Part shown: piece by piece, positions 33,801 to 46,761 of the stretch
Position numbering within the stretch: the first letter of the stretch is position 1
How the letters are laid out: each line of letters begins with the position of its first letter
From: Neopestalotiopsis rosae
Lineage: Eukaryota > Ascomycota > Sordariomycetes > Amphisphaeriales > Sporocadaceae
DNA length: 64,000 bases
Direction of reading: 5' to 3'
NCBI GenBank assembly: GCA_023078685.1
Contig: JALGAS010000003.1
Span: 248,001-312,000, forward strand
Made by a program: the position numbers and the translations under genes
The notes under the pieces: generated by a model
Database searches by the model: none
Told to the model about the DNA's origin: nothing
What the model saw: the letters and a program-made list of their open reading frames with translations, nothing else

Positions 33801-36800
33801 GAACCGGTAAGGAATATCAACGGGGCCAATGACTTTGACATTGTTCAACACGGGAAAATTCCTCATTTACCTGTGATTTGTATCAAGTGGATGAGCGGAA
33901 TAATCTCTCTTTCACCACACTATTCCGTACAATTGACCTGCTGTACAGATAGAGTTGTGTGTCGACAAGTGTAAGAGATAGAAAGAAAGACAAGCCTCGT
34001 GACTGCCAGTCATGTCTTACAAGTTACCGTCTTGCTGGGACAGGCCCGCAGCAGCATTGACCGACTCCAAAGATGTACAATTATGCGCATCATTTAGACG
34101 AGCACGTTGTTTGCGCTCTGGACTGATGTTATGCGATGCGGCACCGTTGCGCGCGAGGGCGTCGACTGGGCAATTGCGATCATCACCGTTGTAGGCTTGT
34201 GACTGACTCGGTGGCCTGCTCTCTTTCCCTGGTTGCTTTTCCCGACAATTCCCACCGATTTTGTGTCACACACCACAAGAGAGACGGCAACTTCTTGAGC
34301 CACTTCGGAACTCGTTCTCGCGAAAGAGAGACACTGCATCGTCTCGAGCATATTGGCTGGTCAAAGAGGTTCTGAGCACATGCCATGCAACCTAGCCGAA
34401 TGAAGCCATTGTCCAATGGGGCTCTCAAGGCTTTCCCATCAACGATTTTACTCCTGTGAGATCTATACGCCACTTGCTGACAAACTGCAGTCTTTGTGGA
34501 TGGTTGACTCTCATCAAGGGCACAGTAGCAGTGAATCAACGCGGTCAATTGACCTCTAGAATCACAGAATTGAGCTGCCCTGGGAATAAATCGAGCCTGG
34601 GGTAGAGCCGAGCCCAGATCTCAGGCATTTGTTTCTTTGATGCACCATGCAGATACGACATATGCTGGCCATGGCATCCATACCATATCCATACCGTAAT
34701 CCCGGGGAAACGAGGAAGATAAAGTTTTGCTCCCTTTCTTATTTCACTCAAGTGCTCGCAGATTCCGGGTCGGACCCGAGATGAGCGCAATGGATCGCAA
34801 TCTAGGGTTGTGCAGTAGTAACTGATTATACAGCATCAGGACACCATCTAGGCCCCACACGGTCTGGTTTTCTTGCAGAATATAGTTGGTTTGGCCAATA
34901 TCACCGCAATATCACAATGGACCGGTCTCCACTTATCACCTGTGATGAGCGAGGGTTTGACAGCCAGGATACTGTAGACGGATGGATCGCGGAGTGAGCA
35001 AGCAAACTACCAACAGACACCGTGCTTGCGGCTATGGTGGACATTTCTGTCAAGACGAAAAAAGCCCTCTAAGATGATTTGCATTTTGCAGCTTTTCATC
35101 AATGCGTCGCCGGCCCGTCTTCTTCGGACAAGGATTTCCCCTGGGGGCTGAACGTCACCGCACCTTGCCAAACGTTCAGACATGCTGGTTAGGATGACGA
35201 TGACTTTCCAGGTTCATAAGTCAGTTGGCTTTCAAACTTTTGATCCCAATGTCGGTCTGCAGTTCACCGACACGCGTACTAGAATTGCATGGAGCCATTT
35301 TATTATCATGCAAGCAATCTGATCACGAGCCGTTGACGCGGGCGGGCGGGTTGATCGCTTGCCGTAATGATTACATGGTCAACGGGTAATTAATTCATCA
35401 GTCTCTTTTTTAGCTTCGTCGTCAGTCTCACAGCCACACGGATTCAACTTGATAGTGTTGGCGCATTCAGAATGTTTACTTTGATACCTGCTATTCCTTC
35501 TGTCCGTGCTCAATAATGTAGCAGTAGGGCCAAGAATGTCAAATATGCAGCCCTGAGCAAGGAGCAGCAAGCTGTTGGCAGTGGCTCACTGGGGAAGAGG
35601 ATCTTTCCGGATCCTCCCTCTCCACGGCCCCCCAAGAAGACATGGGAAGACAAATGCAGAGACCGTCACACTGCATTCGTCGTCAAGAGGCATAATTAGC
35701 CCAAATGAAATATGGGCAAATTCAAAAATAGCACAAGCGATGGAGACGATGGCAACACCAGATGCAGCTCGAGGGCGTGATTCTTTAGCGCCGGGTATCT
35801 GTCATGCAGGTAACAATAGTTTGAAAGACGGCATCGTCTATTATGCTGCCAAGGCAATGTTGAGCGGGCTAATTGACAAAATTAGCCCAGATAACGACAG
35901 AGGGCCCTAGACCAGTTCCATCATATGAGAATCACGACCAAACTCGTCATGAACAAGCTTGGAGCTTCACGGGAATAATGTAGTCAACTAACACACAATA
36001 GGAAAACGATGTTCTGTGTATGGCATGGCCTCGCGGTGCCTTGCGGGATTTCGATCTCTTGTTGGGGGTTGTACTACACCAGAAAGAGAAAGGGCAAGAC
36101 GATTAAAAAGAGCGACGCAGCTTTTTTAGAGCCCTGCAAAGAGCTGCAAGGACTCGAGCGATCCAATGAGACGGCGCCTTGGCATCTGGGGTGGATTCCC
36201 TTCTGGCAACAGGCAAGTCTGGGTTTTTTGGCAACCATCATCTGGTCATGACCAAGGTATAGCTAAGCCAGAAGATCCCGTCCCTGGATGCAGATTGGCC
36301 ACAGCTACCCTCCACTAGCCTCTATACCCCGGCCTCGTACTGCCGGACAGCAGCCAATCCCGAGCTCCATCGCGCTCTTCATCACATCAGGCACATTACT
36401 GCAGACCAATGCTAGAGACTCGGTTGGTCCCGCCCCGGGCGCTAATGCGTATTCAATATCAACTCGAGGAAAGGCAAGGCACCTAGGCACCTAGGCACCT
36501 TTCGAATCAGCGTGTGAGAGCGCGGAATTTTGTATTCTTGCCTCTCCCTCCTACTCCCTTCCCCCATGGATTGAATGCATTGTACGTAGTCGAGGTAGTG
36601 TACAGTATACACGCAGAACAGCCCCTGTCCGTGTCGCTCTCTTCTGGTCTGTTGTGTTTTCCCGTGGTTCGTTCTCGGTTGCTCGCAACGTCGTAGTCTA
36701 GTGTATTACCTACAGGCCAACTACAGTACCCTATCTCTGCTATCTATGTCGTGCCCCCGAGGCATTGATACCTTGCACACGCGGTCGTCGTGTGTCGTAC

Positions 36801-37845
36801 GACCCCTCGAGAGCGGACTGGCGGGAATACTTCTTCCTATCAGAATTGGTTGCACAAGAACATGGACTTCTTTCGCTCGCTGGCTCGCCTGGAGGTAAGA
36901 GCACGAATACAGCAAACGGAGATGTGATTTCCTATCCGTCCATGATCGGCCGACTAAAACAGACAGGGCAAAGATGGAGAGCGAAAGAGTCAGAGCTTTT
37001 GAGCACAATGGATCCCCTCTTCAGCTGCATTCGTCAACTTTGAAAGCCCTGCCCTGCTTTTCGTCTCTTTCCCCCCTCCCTTCATAGTGCCCGCAATGGA
37101 GTCGCATATGGAGCTCGCTCCAGCCCAGGATCCATATTTGAAAACTTCCAGAGCAAAGAGGCGACTGGCTAGAAATTATAACCAATCCCGTTGCCAAAGT
37201 CGACTTTTTCACATCTATTGGCGTCCGTAGGCTGGTTCAGAGATACGGGGTTCATTTTACCTAACATGAACCCTTCTTTTTCCCAGGTCCTCTGAACCAC
37301 TAGGTTGCAGTTTTGGAAAAATTTCTCTCAATCTCCACGCAATAGCTCTAAGCGGAGGGAGGGTCTTTTTTGGTCTGGGTCTTTTGTTTTTCGTTCTCGT
37401 CGTTCGTCGGAACTCCAAAAAAGAATGAGGGCCATGTATTTCCGGGGCCATTCGTTGGGCACATTTTCATCTGTTTGTTTTCCGCATACGACGACATGTT
37501 ATCCGGATATAGAAAGATGTTGCGCGTGATTGGCTGGCTAGGTACTCAAAAGTGCCTCCGGGTTCTTGCGCAAGGTAAGAAAAGCAGAAATGGGCCGCGA
37601 ATTCTTGCCTGCAGCACACACAGGCAAAGTTCCAATATCAACAGTACATGTTGTGTGTGTGTGTATATATTTTATGTTCTTTCTGCATGAGAGGCAATGA
37701 TCGATGCAAGGGTAAGATGCAAAATGGCCCCCGGGGGACCCTGGAAATGGGCTGCAGAGTAACCACACCACATCGAGATGCTAGCTTACTTGCCTTTTGG
37801 CCTGTGGGGTTTGGGGCTCGTGCTCCTTTCGGCTTATCGTGCATC

Positions 37846-37882
<37 letters not shown>

Positions 37883-39919
37883 ATGCTATCAGGCACATCA
37901 TTGCTGTTCACTGCATTGTGAAGCTTTTCTTCTTCTTTCTCGATGATCCATCCTCACACCAAGTACATACTTCCTGTAGTAGTAGACAGAAAAAGGAATG
38001 GACGCTTGCAGGAATGGTGTAATCTCTGTGCTATGGAGACCGCTATTCCAACCGGTAAACTTAACTTTAGCAGTTACCAAAAGGTTCGGAACCTTTGTGT
38101 CCACGAGGAGAGCCACGAGGGGAGCACACAGGACGGTAACAGCTTAACCTTAGCAATCACGTTTTTTTCCCCTTCGTCTTGCACTATGCTATGCACTCGT
38201 GGCTGGCTGGGCTAGCGTTGGTTTGAGAGCGAGAGTTAATTATATTCAACGACAACCATACCGCCGTGATAAGTCACATCATGAATGAATGAATGAACCC
38301 GCAACCGACCCGATGCTGGGAGCACATCACTTCGGGTACAACTTACGTCCGTATCTACATTGCCAATGCTACTACATGTGCTAGACTCTGGTTAGTATTA
38401 TAACGGACTCTCATACTACCAGTATATCCATGCTTGCAGCTATCGCTGAGGAGGCGGTTGAGCTAGCATCGATATGATCTAGTCACCTAGTGCAAATCTT
38501 CCTTTCAACGTTCTCGTTCTCAATTTGTCCATGATGGCCATCTCTACTCTCGCACTCTCATATCGCATCATTCACGGTCTGGTGCTTTAATTGACCGCAA
38601 AGTGTGTAAGGCGGCCGGTCCATGGTCTGGGTCAAGCCACAACTCACAAGTGCCATAGAAATAACAAGGCAGAGCTGCCCGTTTAGTGCCCCCATTCATG
38701 GATGCTAAGGTAGCGTAGCTTTCGACTGCCCGGCCCCCCTGTTCAAGATCAACCCTGTCTGTCCTTGCATCCGCGAGTGTCCCGCGAGGTGTCACCGACG
38801 AATACAAGGGCCTTTGTACACACGGACGCACATGCATATTGTCGGGCTGGAAGTGGTGGTTGGTTGCCATTGTGGCCCCCCCTCCCCTCCTCTGTCGAGT
38901 CGAGTGACTCGATATCCAATGGGTTCCACTAAATACTCTCGTCCCATTGGAACGTGTAAGCGCATGGCCGGCCCAGGTCATCCCATTCGGGAAGTCAGCA
39001 GCCTTCATGTGCGTGCATCTGTACATGGGATGTCATGTACGTTGCTAATTAGTCCCATTAGTCCCGCAGTATCTGGGTTAAAAAAGGAATTACCCCAAAT
39101 TATTGAGAGGTAAAAATAGAATCAAGTCATCACAGTACAGCAGGCCCAGCAGCGACTCTTGCAGCAGCCAGCGTGTAAGTTGGTCGTGGCCGATGCGATG
39201 CGGCCACGATATAAGTGTTTGACACCTCCAAGACCGACTTGTGATTCTGAGATCTTGAGAAGCAGAGCAAGCAGATTCAAAGAAGTCGTTCTGTCCCTTT
39301 AACGACCTCCTCCCTCTCCGTCCTTTTCCCTCCCCTTCCTCCCTCCCCATTCCGTTCTTCATTACAGAGTACTACTCAATTTCAACGTGAAAGGCAAGCC
39401 GGACTTGCTTGGATCCAGTCATTCATTCGACGAGAAGACCTAATTAGCATAATATCTTTGACTTTCAACACATACGACACACTTCGACTGGGCTTGCCCG
39501 TCAAATCCGAACCGAAAAAACAAAAAAGGACGAAATTTTCCCTCCTCAGATTAACACCACTATTCGACCCCGGCCGAATTGACTTGCGGGTATTTTCACT
39601 TAGCAAGGTGTTCTGTGTGGAAAAGAAAAAACAAACCAAAAAGGCGATCTCTTGACGAGACCACCCCTTCTCTTGACCCTATAGGCCTAGACACCCTTGA
39701 TCCTTGTCCACGCCAAGACGAGTCCTCTTCCCGCTTTTGCTCGGCTCTGTGGACCATCACTCACCACCCGGTCACCCACACCTACTACGTTGACTACTGT
39801 GCTGTGTACCTACACACACACTCACACTACCTTAGGCCCCCGCCTATTGCTTGCAGTTCCACACAGGGTCCCGGTACGGTACCTTACCTTGATCGGAGGT
39901 TACTAGCTATAAGATACAA
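30840..39919. promoter_or_regulatory. 9-kb noncoding stretch upstream of the PRO1 regulator gene
   Basis: Over 9 kb lies between the divergent SAM-PH and PRO1 genes with no ORF that shows a domain, plausible splicing or coding-like composition; all are short. Base composition is mixed rather than uniformly AT-rich, unlike decayed transposon DNA. It contains a GT microsatellite at 37849-37879, direct copies of CTAGGCAC near 36480-36500, and many TACAGTA/TACTGTA-type words. Long upstream regions and leaders are known for fungal developmental regulators, so this may be a large regulatory region, a long 5' leader with introns, or the site of noncoding RNAs. Which of these applies cannot be seen from sequence. 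Confidence 0.5.
37849..37879 (+). repeat. GT dinucleotide microsatellite
   Basis: About fifteen GT units in a row, in the long noncoding region upstream of PRO1. A smaller GTGTGTGTGTGT run lies near 37650-37665. Confidence 0.95.
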
Positions 39920-42115
39920 ATGTCAACACTACCCCCCAACCCTCGAGGAGTCATGTCGAGAACAGCATCCGTAAACATGGCCGTCGCTCAACCAGTAGTC
40001 AAGTCGAAGGCACCTTCAAAGGCCACCAGCAATGCAAACCAAAAAGCAAAGACACAGATGCACCGTCGCTCCAGGACAGGTTGGTTGCTCCCCATCCCCA
40101 CCTCACACTCTCTGCCTTTCCAACTTATACTTGGGCCACCCACTTATACGCAGTTGGCCCGTGTAAGTCGGACAGAGTATAACGAACCGCATTGCTAACA
40201 CAGATTGTCCTTTACAGGTTGCTACACATGCAGATTACGACGGAAGAAGTGCGATGAGGGCACTCCCATGTGCACAGCATGCAAACACCTGGGACTATGT
40301 TGCGAATATAAGCGGCCAATGTGGTGGGGAAACAACGAGGCGAGGAGACAACACAAGGACGATATCAAGATGATCATCAAGCGCAAGAAGCTCACGGAAA
40401 AGTCGTCGCACACAATTCAGACTTCGGTCGGCTCTGTCGGCTCGCCACCAGGCCTTTCGCACTCGCTGCCTACATCTGCGACCTTTTCGGACCCCCTGGA
40501 CCGCACAAGATCTGCCTCGATTGATTCGCAGTTCGCTTTCAACTTCAACAGCTCGCCCAATGTTGCCGACTATAGCGTCTACAACCCTCAGATGCACCAC
40601 TCTCACCAGGACTTCATGTTTGGCATGACGCCCTATGAGATTGATGTCAAGACTGAGCGCCAAATGTTTGTCAATGATGTTCCTACCATCAGAGAATCCA
40701 CCGTCTCGACTTTCAGCACATACAACACGCCGCCACCGCCGGGCACTGTCTTGTCCTCCTACCCATTCGATGGTGAGTGGACAGAACAAGTCTACTCGGA
40801 GAGACGGGAGTCCCTCGCCGAAGAGGCTCTCAATGTCAACTTCTTTGATTTCTCGCATGGCCCCGCCGTGAACTCGAGACAGATTGCTATTGAGCTGGAC
40901 GAGGCTGACCAGCGCCTGCTGGACCACTTCATCCAGCACGTGTCGCCGACACTCTTCCCCATTCTGGAGTCGAACCAGCACGGATCCGTCAATGCTGATC
41001 TCGTTCTTCCCGCGCTCCAAAGCAACAAGGGCTACCTCCACTGCTGCTTGATGATGGCTGCTCAGCACTACAAGGCCACCATGAACATCCCCTCAGAGGA
41101 GATTGACAACGACATCATGCGCCACCGCCACGAAACCATCAAGGCTCTCTGCGAGGCGCTGAACCGCGACGAGAACCACCACGAGATTCTCGAGGCTACA
41201 CTCGGTCTCATCTTTTTCCAGTCTTGCGTTGGCCGCTACGAGGACACGCTTCCTGACATCCCGTGGCACCAGCACTTCCAGGCTGTCAACTCCTTGGTCA
41301 CCAAGTTGGACCTGCCTCGCATCGTCTCGGACCTGTCGGGTCAAACCGTGCAAACCCCATTCAACATGACCCTCACGTCCTGGATTGACATTCTCGGCGC
41401 CACCATGCAGGGACGCGCACCCGTCTTTGCGCACACCTACCGCGAGAAGCACCTGTCCACCAACCCTTCGCTGGGTCTGCGCGAGCTGATGGGCTGCGAC
41501 GACCGCGTCATGTACCTCATCTCGGAGATTGCCTGCCTGGAGGCGCTCAAGAACGAGGGCATGGACGACATGACGCTCTGCCAGCACGTGAGCGCCCTGG
41601 GCGACCAGATCGGCCTGACCGAGATGGGCGACACGTCGGGCGGGCCCAAGATGCCCTTCAACGCCAACGGCACCCTGAGCCCCAAGCAGCTGAGCAAGAA
41701 CGTGACGAGCGCCTTCCGCCTGGCCGCGCGCATCTACCTCTGCAGCCTGATCCCGGGCTTCTCGCCCAGCCAGGCCAGCTGCGTCGGCCTGGTCGAGAAG
41801 CTGACCAACGTCCTGCAGCACATCCCCTCGGGCCCCCACGGCTTCGACCGCAGCCTCGGCTGGGTCTACCTCGTGGGCGGCTCCGTGGCGGGCGCCTCGT
41901 CCACCTTCCGCCAGTTCTTCGAGGAGCGCATCGCCGAGCTCGGCGACGCGGCCACCTACGGCAGCTTTGGCGGCGTCGCCTCGCTGCTCCGCGAGGTCTG
42001 GCAGCAGACGGACAACTTTGTCGCGAGCCCCGGCGCCTCGGGCATGGTGGAGCTCCCTTACATATCCTGGAGGGACGTGATGCAGATGAGAGGATGGGAC
42101 TACTTGATGATCTAA
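39920..42115 (+). CDS. pro1: Zn(II)2Cys6 developmental regulator PRO1 (ADV-1 type)
   Basis: Two exons (39920-40079 and 40218-42115) give 685 residues, close to known PRO1 proteins. The N-terminus starts MSTLPPNPRGVMSRTASV and a basic HRRSRTG leads into the C6 zinc cluster, split by the intron: GCYTCRLRRKKCDEG then PMCTACKHLGLCC, six cysteines in CX2CX6C and CX5CX2CX5-6C spacing. Next come basic KMIIKRKKLTEKSS and SSHTIQTS, then PPGLSHSLPTSATFSDP, segments I recall as conserved in PRO1. The remainder is the fungal-specific transcription factor region. PRO1/ADV-1 is a nuclear activator required for fruiting body development and cell fusion in Sordaria and Neurospora. The gene has unusually long noncoding DNA on both sides. 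Confidence 0.93.
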
Positions 42116-45100
42116 AGTGTGTTTTTCAAACTCTTACTTTCTCCAGCCGGTCTGAAGAAGGATGAGAAGAGAGCACTATAATCACCCAAGTGGTTCCTTT
42201 TCGACTCATCGGCTTCATTGATCTGCTTCGACATGTCTGGCGGCTCTCACCTTTCCCTTCTGCGCACCTCTCGGCGAGTTGCAATTTTATTTTCATTTCT
42301 TATCTTGTTTACTACTTAATACCCACACACGGAGAGAACTTCAGTCAGACACAGAGAGAGACAGAAGTTGCCGCAAGGCACAACCATTATACATTTTTCT
42401 CAAATGGACTTTTTACTCGGAATCATTGGAAACATTATCATGGGCAGCTGGGCTGAGTTGCCATTTGTCGGAAACGAGATGGGGAAACGATATGACGTTG
42501 GATGATGCGATATGGCTGGGTGGGCTCCATGGAAAGGAAGCCCCAAACACACACACTTTTCTCTTTTTCTGCTATATACCGATGCATGCATTTGGGCTGG
42601 GAGCATTTCTGAAGGCAGGATACCACTTTTCTATTTTTTTTTACTTGTTGGGCACAACGGAGCATGGTCTGGATATCACTTGAGGCTCGGGTTTCATGAA
42701 AGGCCTCAATTCTTTTTTGAGAGAGCTCCTCTACTGATAGCTCCATTATTATTTTTGATACCACCTCGTCGTCGAGAAGCAAATTCTCCGAGAGAAAGCA
42801 AAGTTATGTAATAACAAAACAAAACGCAAATCAAACAAAAATTCATTCAAAACAATTCAAACAAATTTGTCCTCTTCAGGTGAATCTGTATGCCTCTATT
42901 GTGGGGGAAGTAATTTGGCCGATTACAATATTGCCCTCAAAATCCATGTCTTGCACATGTCGCACTGGGTACAACTTATCAGTTGGTCGGTACATGCGAA
43001 TTTACCATAGCCACAGCATGTTAAACATTGAATATCAACTCAATTCATTGCTAATTCTCTCAACTTGCTTGGGCTGCCCTGCTTCGTCGGCATAGCAAAA
43101 TCTAATTCAAGTCATTTCTTGGGTGGCAAGCGAATCAACGACGTGCGCCGGGGTCTGAGTTGGCGGTGAGTATTGCGACCTTGCGACAGATTGAACCATC
43201 TGACCTTTAGGTCCCGGCGAATTTCAAAGGTGACTCATTACAACAAGAACCAGATTGGCGAACCGAGATCATCCTGGAGGAAGATACGTATTACGAGAGA
43301 GGGAGATCACGTTATCACGGGCGGAACTTGCAATGATTGATCAATGCTTACAAAGTACGGAGTAGTGTGGTGCACTTACACGTGTGTACCATCACCGTTT
43401 GGGTCCCAGTTCTTTTTGCCGTCCCCCGGAGGAAAGAAAAAGAAAAGGACCCCTACCGACCTGAACTGACCTACATACTACTACGTCCCATTAATGATGC
43501 TATGTCAGAAGCTAATAATCAAGCTGGCAAGGTAGGTAGGAATGTAGACAAAACGTAGGGTACTATGTAAAGAAAGAAACCCGCCCAATCCTCGGCACTA
43601 GTTCCCGTGGTGGGTGTCTAGCACAGCTGCAAGCTTCCGTGGCCCTCTCTCAGCTGCCCACAAGGTGAGGCGCGCGCAGGTGACCCAGCCGAGCCCAGCT
43701 GTCCTAGTCTTGCCTGGCTCCTGTTTGAATGGCTGGAAAAGAATGCTGTGTTTTTTGGACCCTTGATGAGGGGCGATCCTCAAGGGAATTCGGGTTACCT
43801 GTAATGGTAACGACGATCGCCTGTGAGCAGAAGGAGAGCAGCTCAAAGGAAAAAGCTAGTACTGTAGTAGGAAAATATGTGGCTGAGGTGGTGCCCCAGT
43901 GGCGGTCAACTGCATTGGTTTCCTCCGAACGTGCGCTGTCTTTCTTTCTTCTTCTTTTCGTGGCATTTCTTATTCGCCTGAAACCCACGCTATCTCGCTC
44001 TGATGGCACTGTCAAGTGACGTGTCTGTGAGGCTTTTTTTTCTCCTACGTACTCGCATCCTGATGCCCTTGACGAGCTGGAAAAGTTGATTGGGAAGCCG
44101 AGATCGCGAGGTATCGGTTGGCAGGGCACTCACAACTCATAGGGCGCCCCGCCACTATACTACATTACCTGGAACACTACTATGTACACTCCACGACTGT
44201 TGGGTCTCGAAATGGAATGCTCCGTTCGCCTGTTCGACATCCATGAGATCGGATCAACGGCTGCCGACGAAGAAACTAAACTGGGCCTCTTTGACAAGCT
44301 GTACTTGTGAAAGAGTCAAATGTTGAGGCCGACCTATTTCCCCGAAGTTATAGATAGGAGTTACTATTAGTTCTTGTACCTTGAATTTTTATTAGCGTAT
44401 TAGGAGACCTAGACCTAGAAGCTCCCTGGCTCTTGGTTTTTAGGAGTATCTAGGGCGGTTTGGCCGAATTGGGCAACCCTCATGCCCTGTAAGTCTTGTG
44501 CGCTAAAACTGCGGGCCAATGATATACTCGAACGGCGCCAAGATGCGCTTAACCTGACGGACAAGGACAAAGAGAATGGACCAACCCGAGGCCTTCCTCC
44601 TCCTCCAACTCAATGCGCTTCAACACTTCCCCAGGACCCTGGTAGCCGCCAAAAGAGAAGCGCTTCACGATGGCCTCTCGTTTGGCTGGCGACTGCGCGG
44701 TTCAATACCAGCACTGCCTCACCTACCAGCGGGTGGTCGCTTTTGACCTGTCCTGCTTTGCTCGTTAGCAGCACAGTGGGGCTCCAAGCCCAAGCTCCAT
44801 TTTGGAAATGAATCCATATTACCACTGAATTTCAAAGATGCCCAGTCGATGCCGTCAGTTCGACTTCATTCTCGCCGTGTCCTGTGCGCGCAGACGTCCA
44901 TGATGGCTTATCCGTTGGGCCAGAGGAGGCCGCTCTCTAATCAACTGACTGCACCATTGTCAAGACCATGACTGTCTCCCAATTCCAGCCCAAGGAATCA
45001 CGGCACAATCGAACAAGGTGGAAACAAAGGAACCGACACCCAACCTAGCTTGTCTCTTATTCATCTGACGATGCTCTTCCAGACAACTCATTGTTGTTAA

Positions 45101-45456
45101 ACACGATTCTTCTTGTCCACCTTGTTCCCATTGAGTCTTGACACCTTGGACTCACACACACAAAAGGCCAACCATTACAAGAGATCGTCTTCCTTGTCCG
45201 TGGGTAACTCGATTCTTTTTTTTATGCTGGGTCATAAAAAAGAGCGAACCCCTGCTTTCTTTAACCGCTGCGCGTTTCTATATGTTCCCTATTTGAGATA
45301 TTCAACTCGTCACACCAAACAATCAGGCCAAAGCTTGATTCGTTCTGCTTGAGAAACAACACATTTTCCTTTTTCAAAACACTCACAACTTGGCCGAGAG
45401 CTATATCATCACCACATTCGATAATTCATATCACAACAACAACGCTTTACCAAGCT
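42116..45456. other. 3.3-kb noncoding stretch downstream of PRO1
   Basis: No supported gene. The left part should hold the PRO1 3' untranslated region; an A/C-rich low-complexity run (AACAAAAC, AAACAATTC types) lies at 42810-42870. The right part, from about 45050, should contain the promoter of the membrane protein gene. ORFs in between are short and featureless. Confidence 0.4.
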
Positions 45457-46761
45457 ATGACCAAAAGAAGAGGTGTGCTGCGGGCCTGGTTGCTCGCAGC
45501 GGCACTCGCATCCACCATCACGACGACAGTGGGCATGTCTGTCCCACCACCAAGCCAGATTTTCGCCAGAGACAGTACATGTGGCGATACCTCCTACTCC
45601 CAATGTCCGCAGGCCGGATTGCCGGACAACTTCTGCTGCAAGCCGGGCACATCGTGTATTGCCTTGGCCGGCAACACCACCATTTTGTGCTGCCCAGACG
45701 GCGACGACTGCAGTGTCATTGCTTCCATCGTCTGTGATGTGCAGCTTCAAAATGCCACCAGCGCCCCTGATGCCGTCGTCAAGACTACGGCGCTGACTAG
45801 CAAGTTGCCCACCTGTGGAACCATGTGCTGTCCCTTTGGGTACACGTGCAACGCAGATAACAACTGCGCCAAGGACGCGGATCAAAGCCAGGAGCCTGAC
45901 GGCGCTGGAGATGTCAGCTCGACAGCAACTGCGTCTGGCACTACTGCAGCCAGCACAGGACACACGTCCACGGCAGCATCGACCGCTACGGCGACAGGCA
46001 CTGCCGCGGCCGGTGCCCAAACCACTACCACCGGTGCGGCGTCGTCCTCGGGAAGCTCGAGTGATGAGAGTGACACCGCCGCCAGGGAGCATGCCGAGGG
46101 TGCCAACGTGTCGGCCATAGTTGGCGGTGTCGTCGGTGGCGTCACCTTCCTCGTTGCCGCCATCCTTGTTGGCTTCTACCTCATGCACCGACGACGCAAG
46201 CAGCAGGAGGAGGAGCAGAAGCGCTCCTCTGATCAATCTTTCGTATCCAAGAACGCCAGAGGCATGATCTCCAACCCCATCCCCCAGGACGGCTTCACCT
46301 ATGGTCGGTCCGACTTCATCGCTAGATCAAATCCTTCCACCCGCACAGCACCATCCTACGAGGCGCGGGAAGCCTACGAGGAGCCAAAATTGTCGTTCCC
46401 CGAGGGTCGGGACTCGTTCAGCAGCTACAGCAGCAGCCCAGGCATACCAGGCCACCACCACCACGACGGCAGAAGCCAGTTCGACGGGCGCAGCTACCAC
46501 CCCTCTGCCATCATTGACTCGCTCAAGGTCAACGAGTCCGACAACGAGTCTGCCGCGGACAAGAAGGCGCGTCAGCAGGCCAACATCCACCCCCTCGAGA
46601 GGGTGTCGGAGGACCAGAGCAACTTTGAGACCATTGACATTTCCTTCAACGACGCGCTCGCCGTGCCCGACTTTGACGTTCATCGCCGGTCGCGCGACAC
46701 GACCATGACGCAAATGACGCAGTGGCCGGGCGCTCGCCCGGGCACCAGCGATCGCAGGTAA
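45457..46761 (+). CDS. Single-pass Cys-rich membrane protein, Ser/Thr-rich stalk
   Basis: The frame is open from 45349 but I place the start at the ATG at 45457, which gives 434 residues beginning with a good signal peptide (RAWLLAAALASTITTTVG). The ectodomain has paired cysteines: STCGDTSYSQCPQAG, NFCCKPGTSC, TILCCPDGDDC, CGTMCCPFGYTCNADNNC. A Thr/Ala/Ser stalk (about 150-210) precedes a membrane span near residues 218-243 (SAIVGGVVGGVTFLVAAILV) with a basic stop HRRRKQQEEEQKR. The cytoplasmic tail is disordered, with serine clusters and a histidine run. The plan resembles Mid2/Wsc-type wall-stress sensors and the many uncharacterised fungal type I membrane proteins; I cannot prove a sensor role. 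Confidence 0.82.
   Translation: MTKRRGVLRAWLLAAALASTITTTVGMSVPPPSQIFARDSTCGDTSYSQCPQAGLPDNFCCKPGTSCIALAGNTTILCCPDGDDCSVIASIVCDVQLQNATSAPDAVVKTTALTSKLPTCGTMCCPFGYTCNADNNCAKDADQSQEPDGAGDVSSTATASGTTAASTGHTSTAASTATATGTAAAGAQTTTTGAASSSGSSSDESDTAAREHAEGANVSAIVGGVVGGVTFLVAAILVGFYLMHRRRKQQEEEQKRSSDQSFVSKNARGMISNPIPQDGFTYGRSDFIARSNPSTRTAPSYEAREAYEEPKLSFPEGRDSFSSYSSSPGIPGHHHHDGRSQFDGRSYHPSAIIDSLKVNESDNESAADKKARQQANIHPLERVSEDQSNFETIDISFNDALAVPDFDVHRRSRDTTMTQMTQWPGARPGTSDRR

Noticed and set aside
31000..39900. Dozens of short ORFs (60-150 codons) in the PRO1 upstream gap
   Set aside because: None shows a domain, a consistent splice structure or protein-like composition over a useful length.
39579..39974. 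Possible upstream open reading frames just before or across the PRO1 start
   Set aside because: The candidate frames at 39579 and 39697 begin with TTG, not ATG, so they are not supported as regulatory upstream ORFs.
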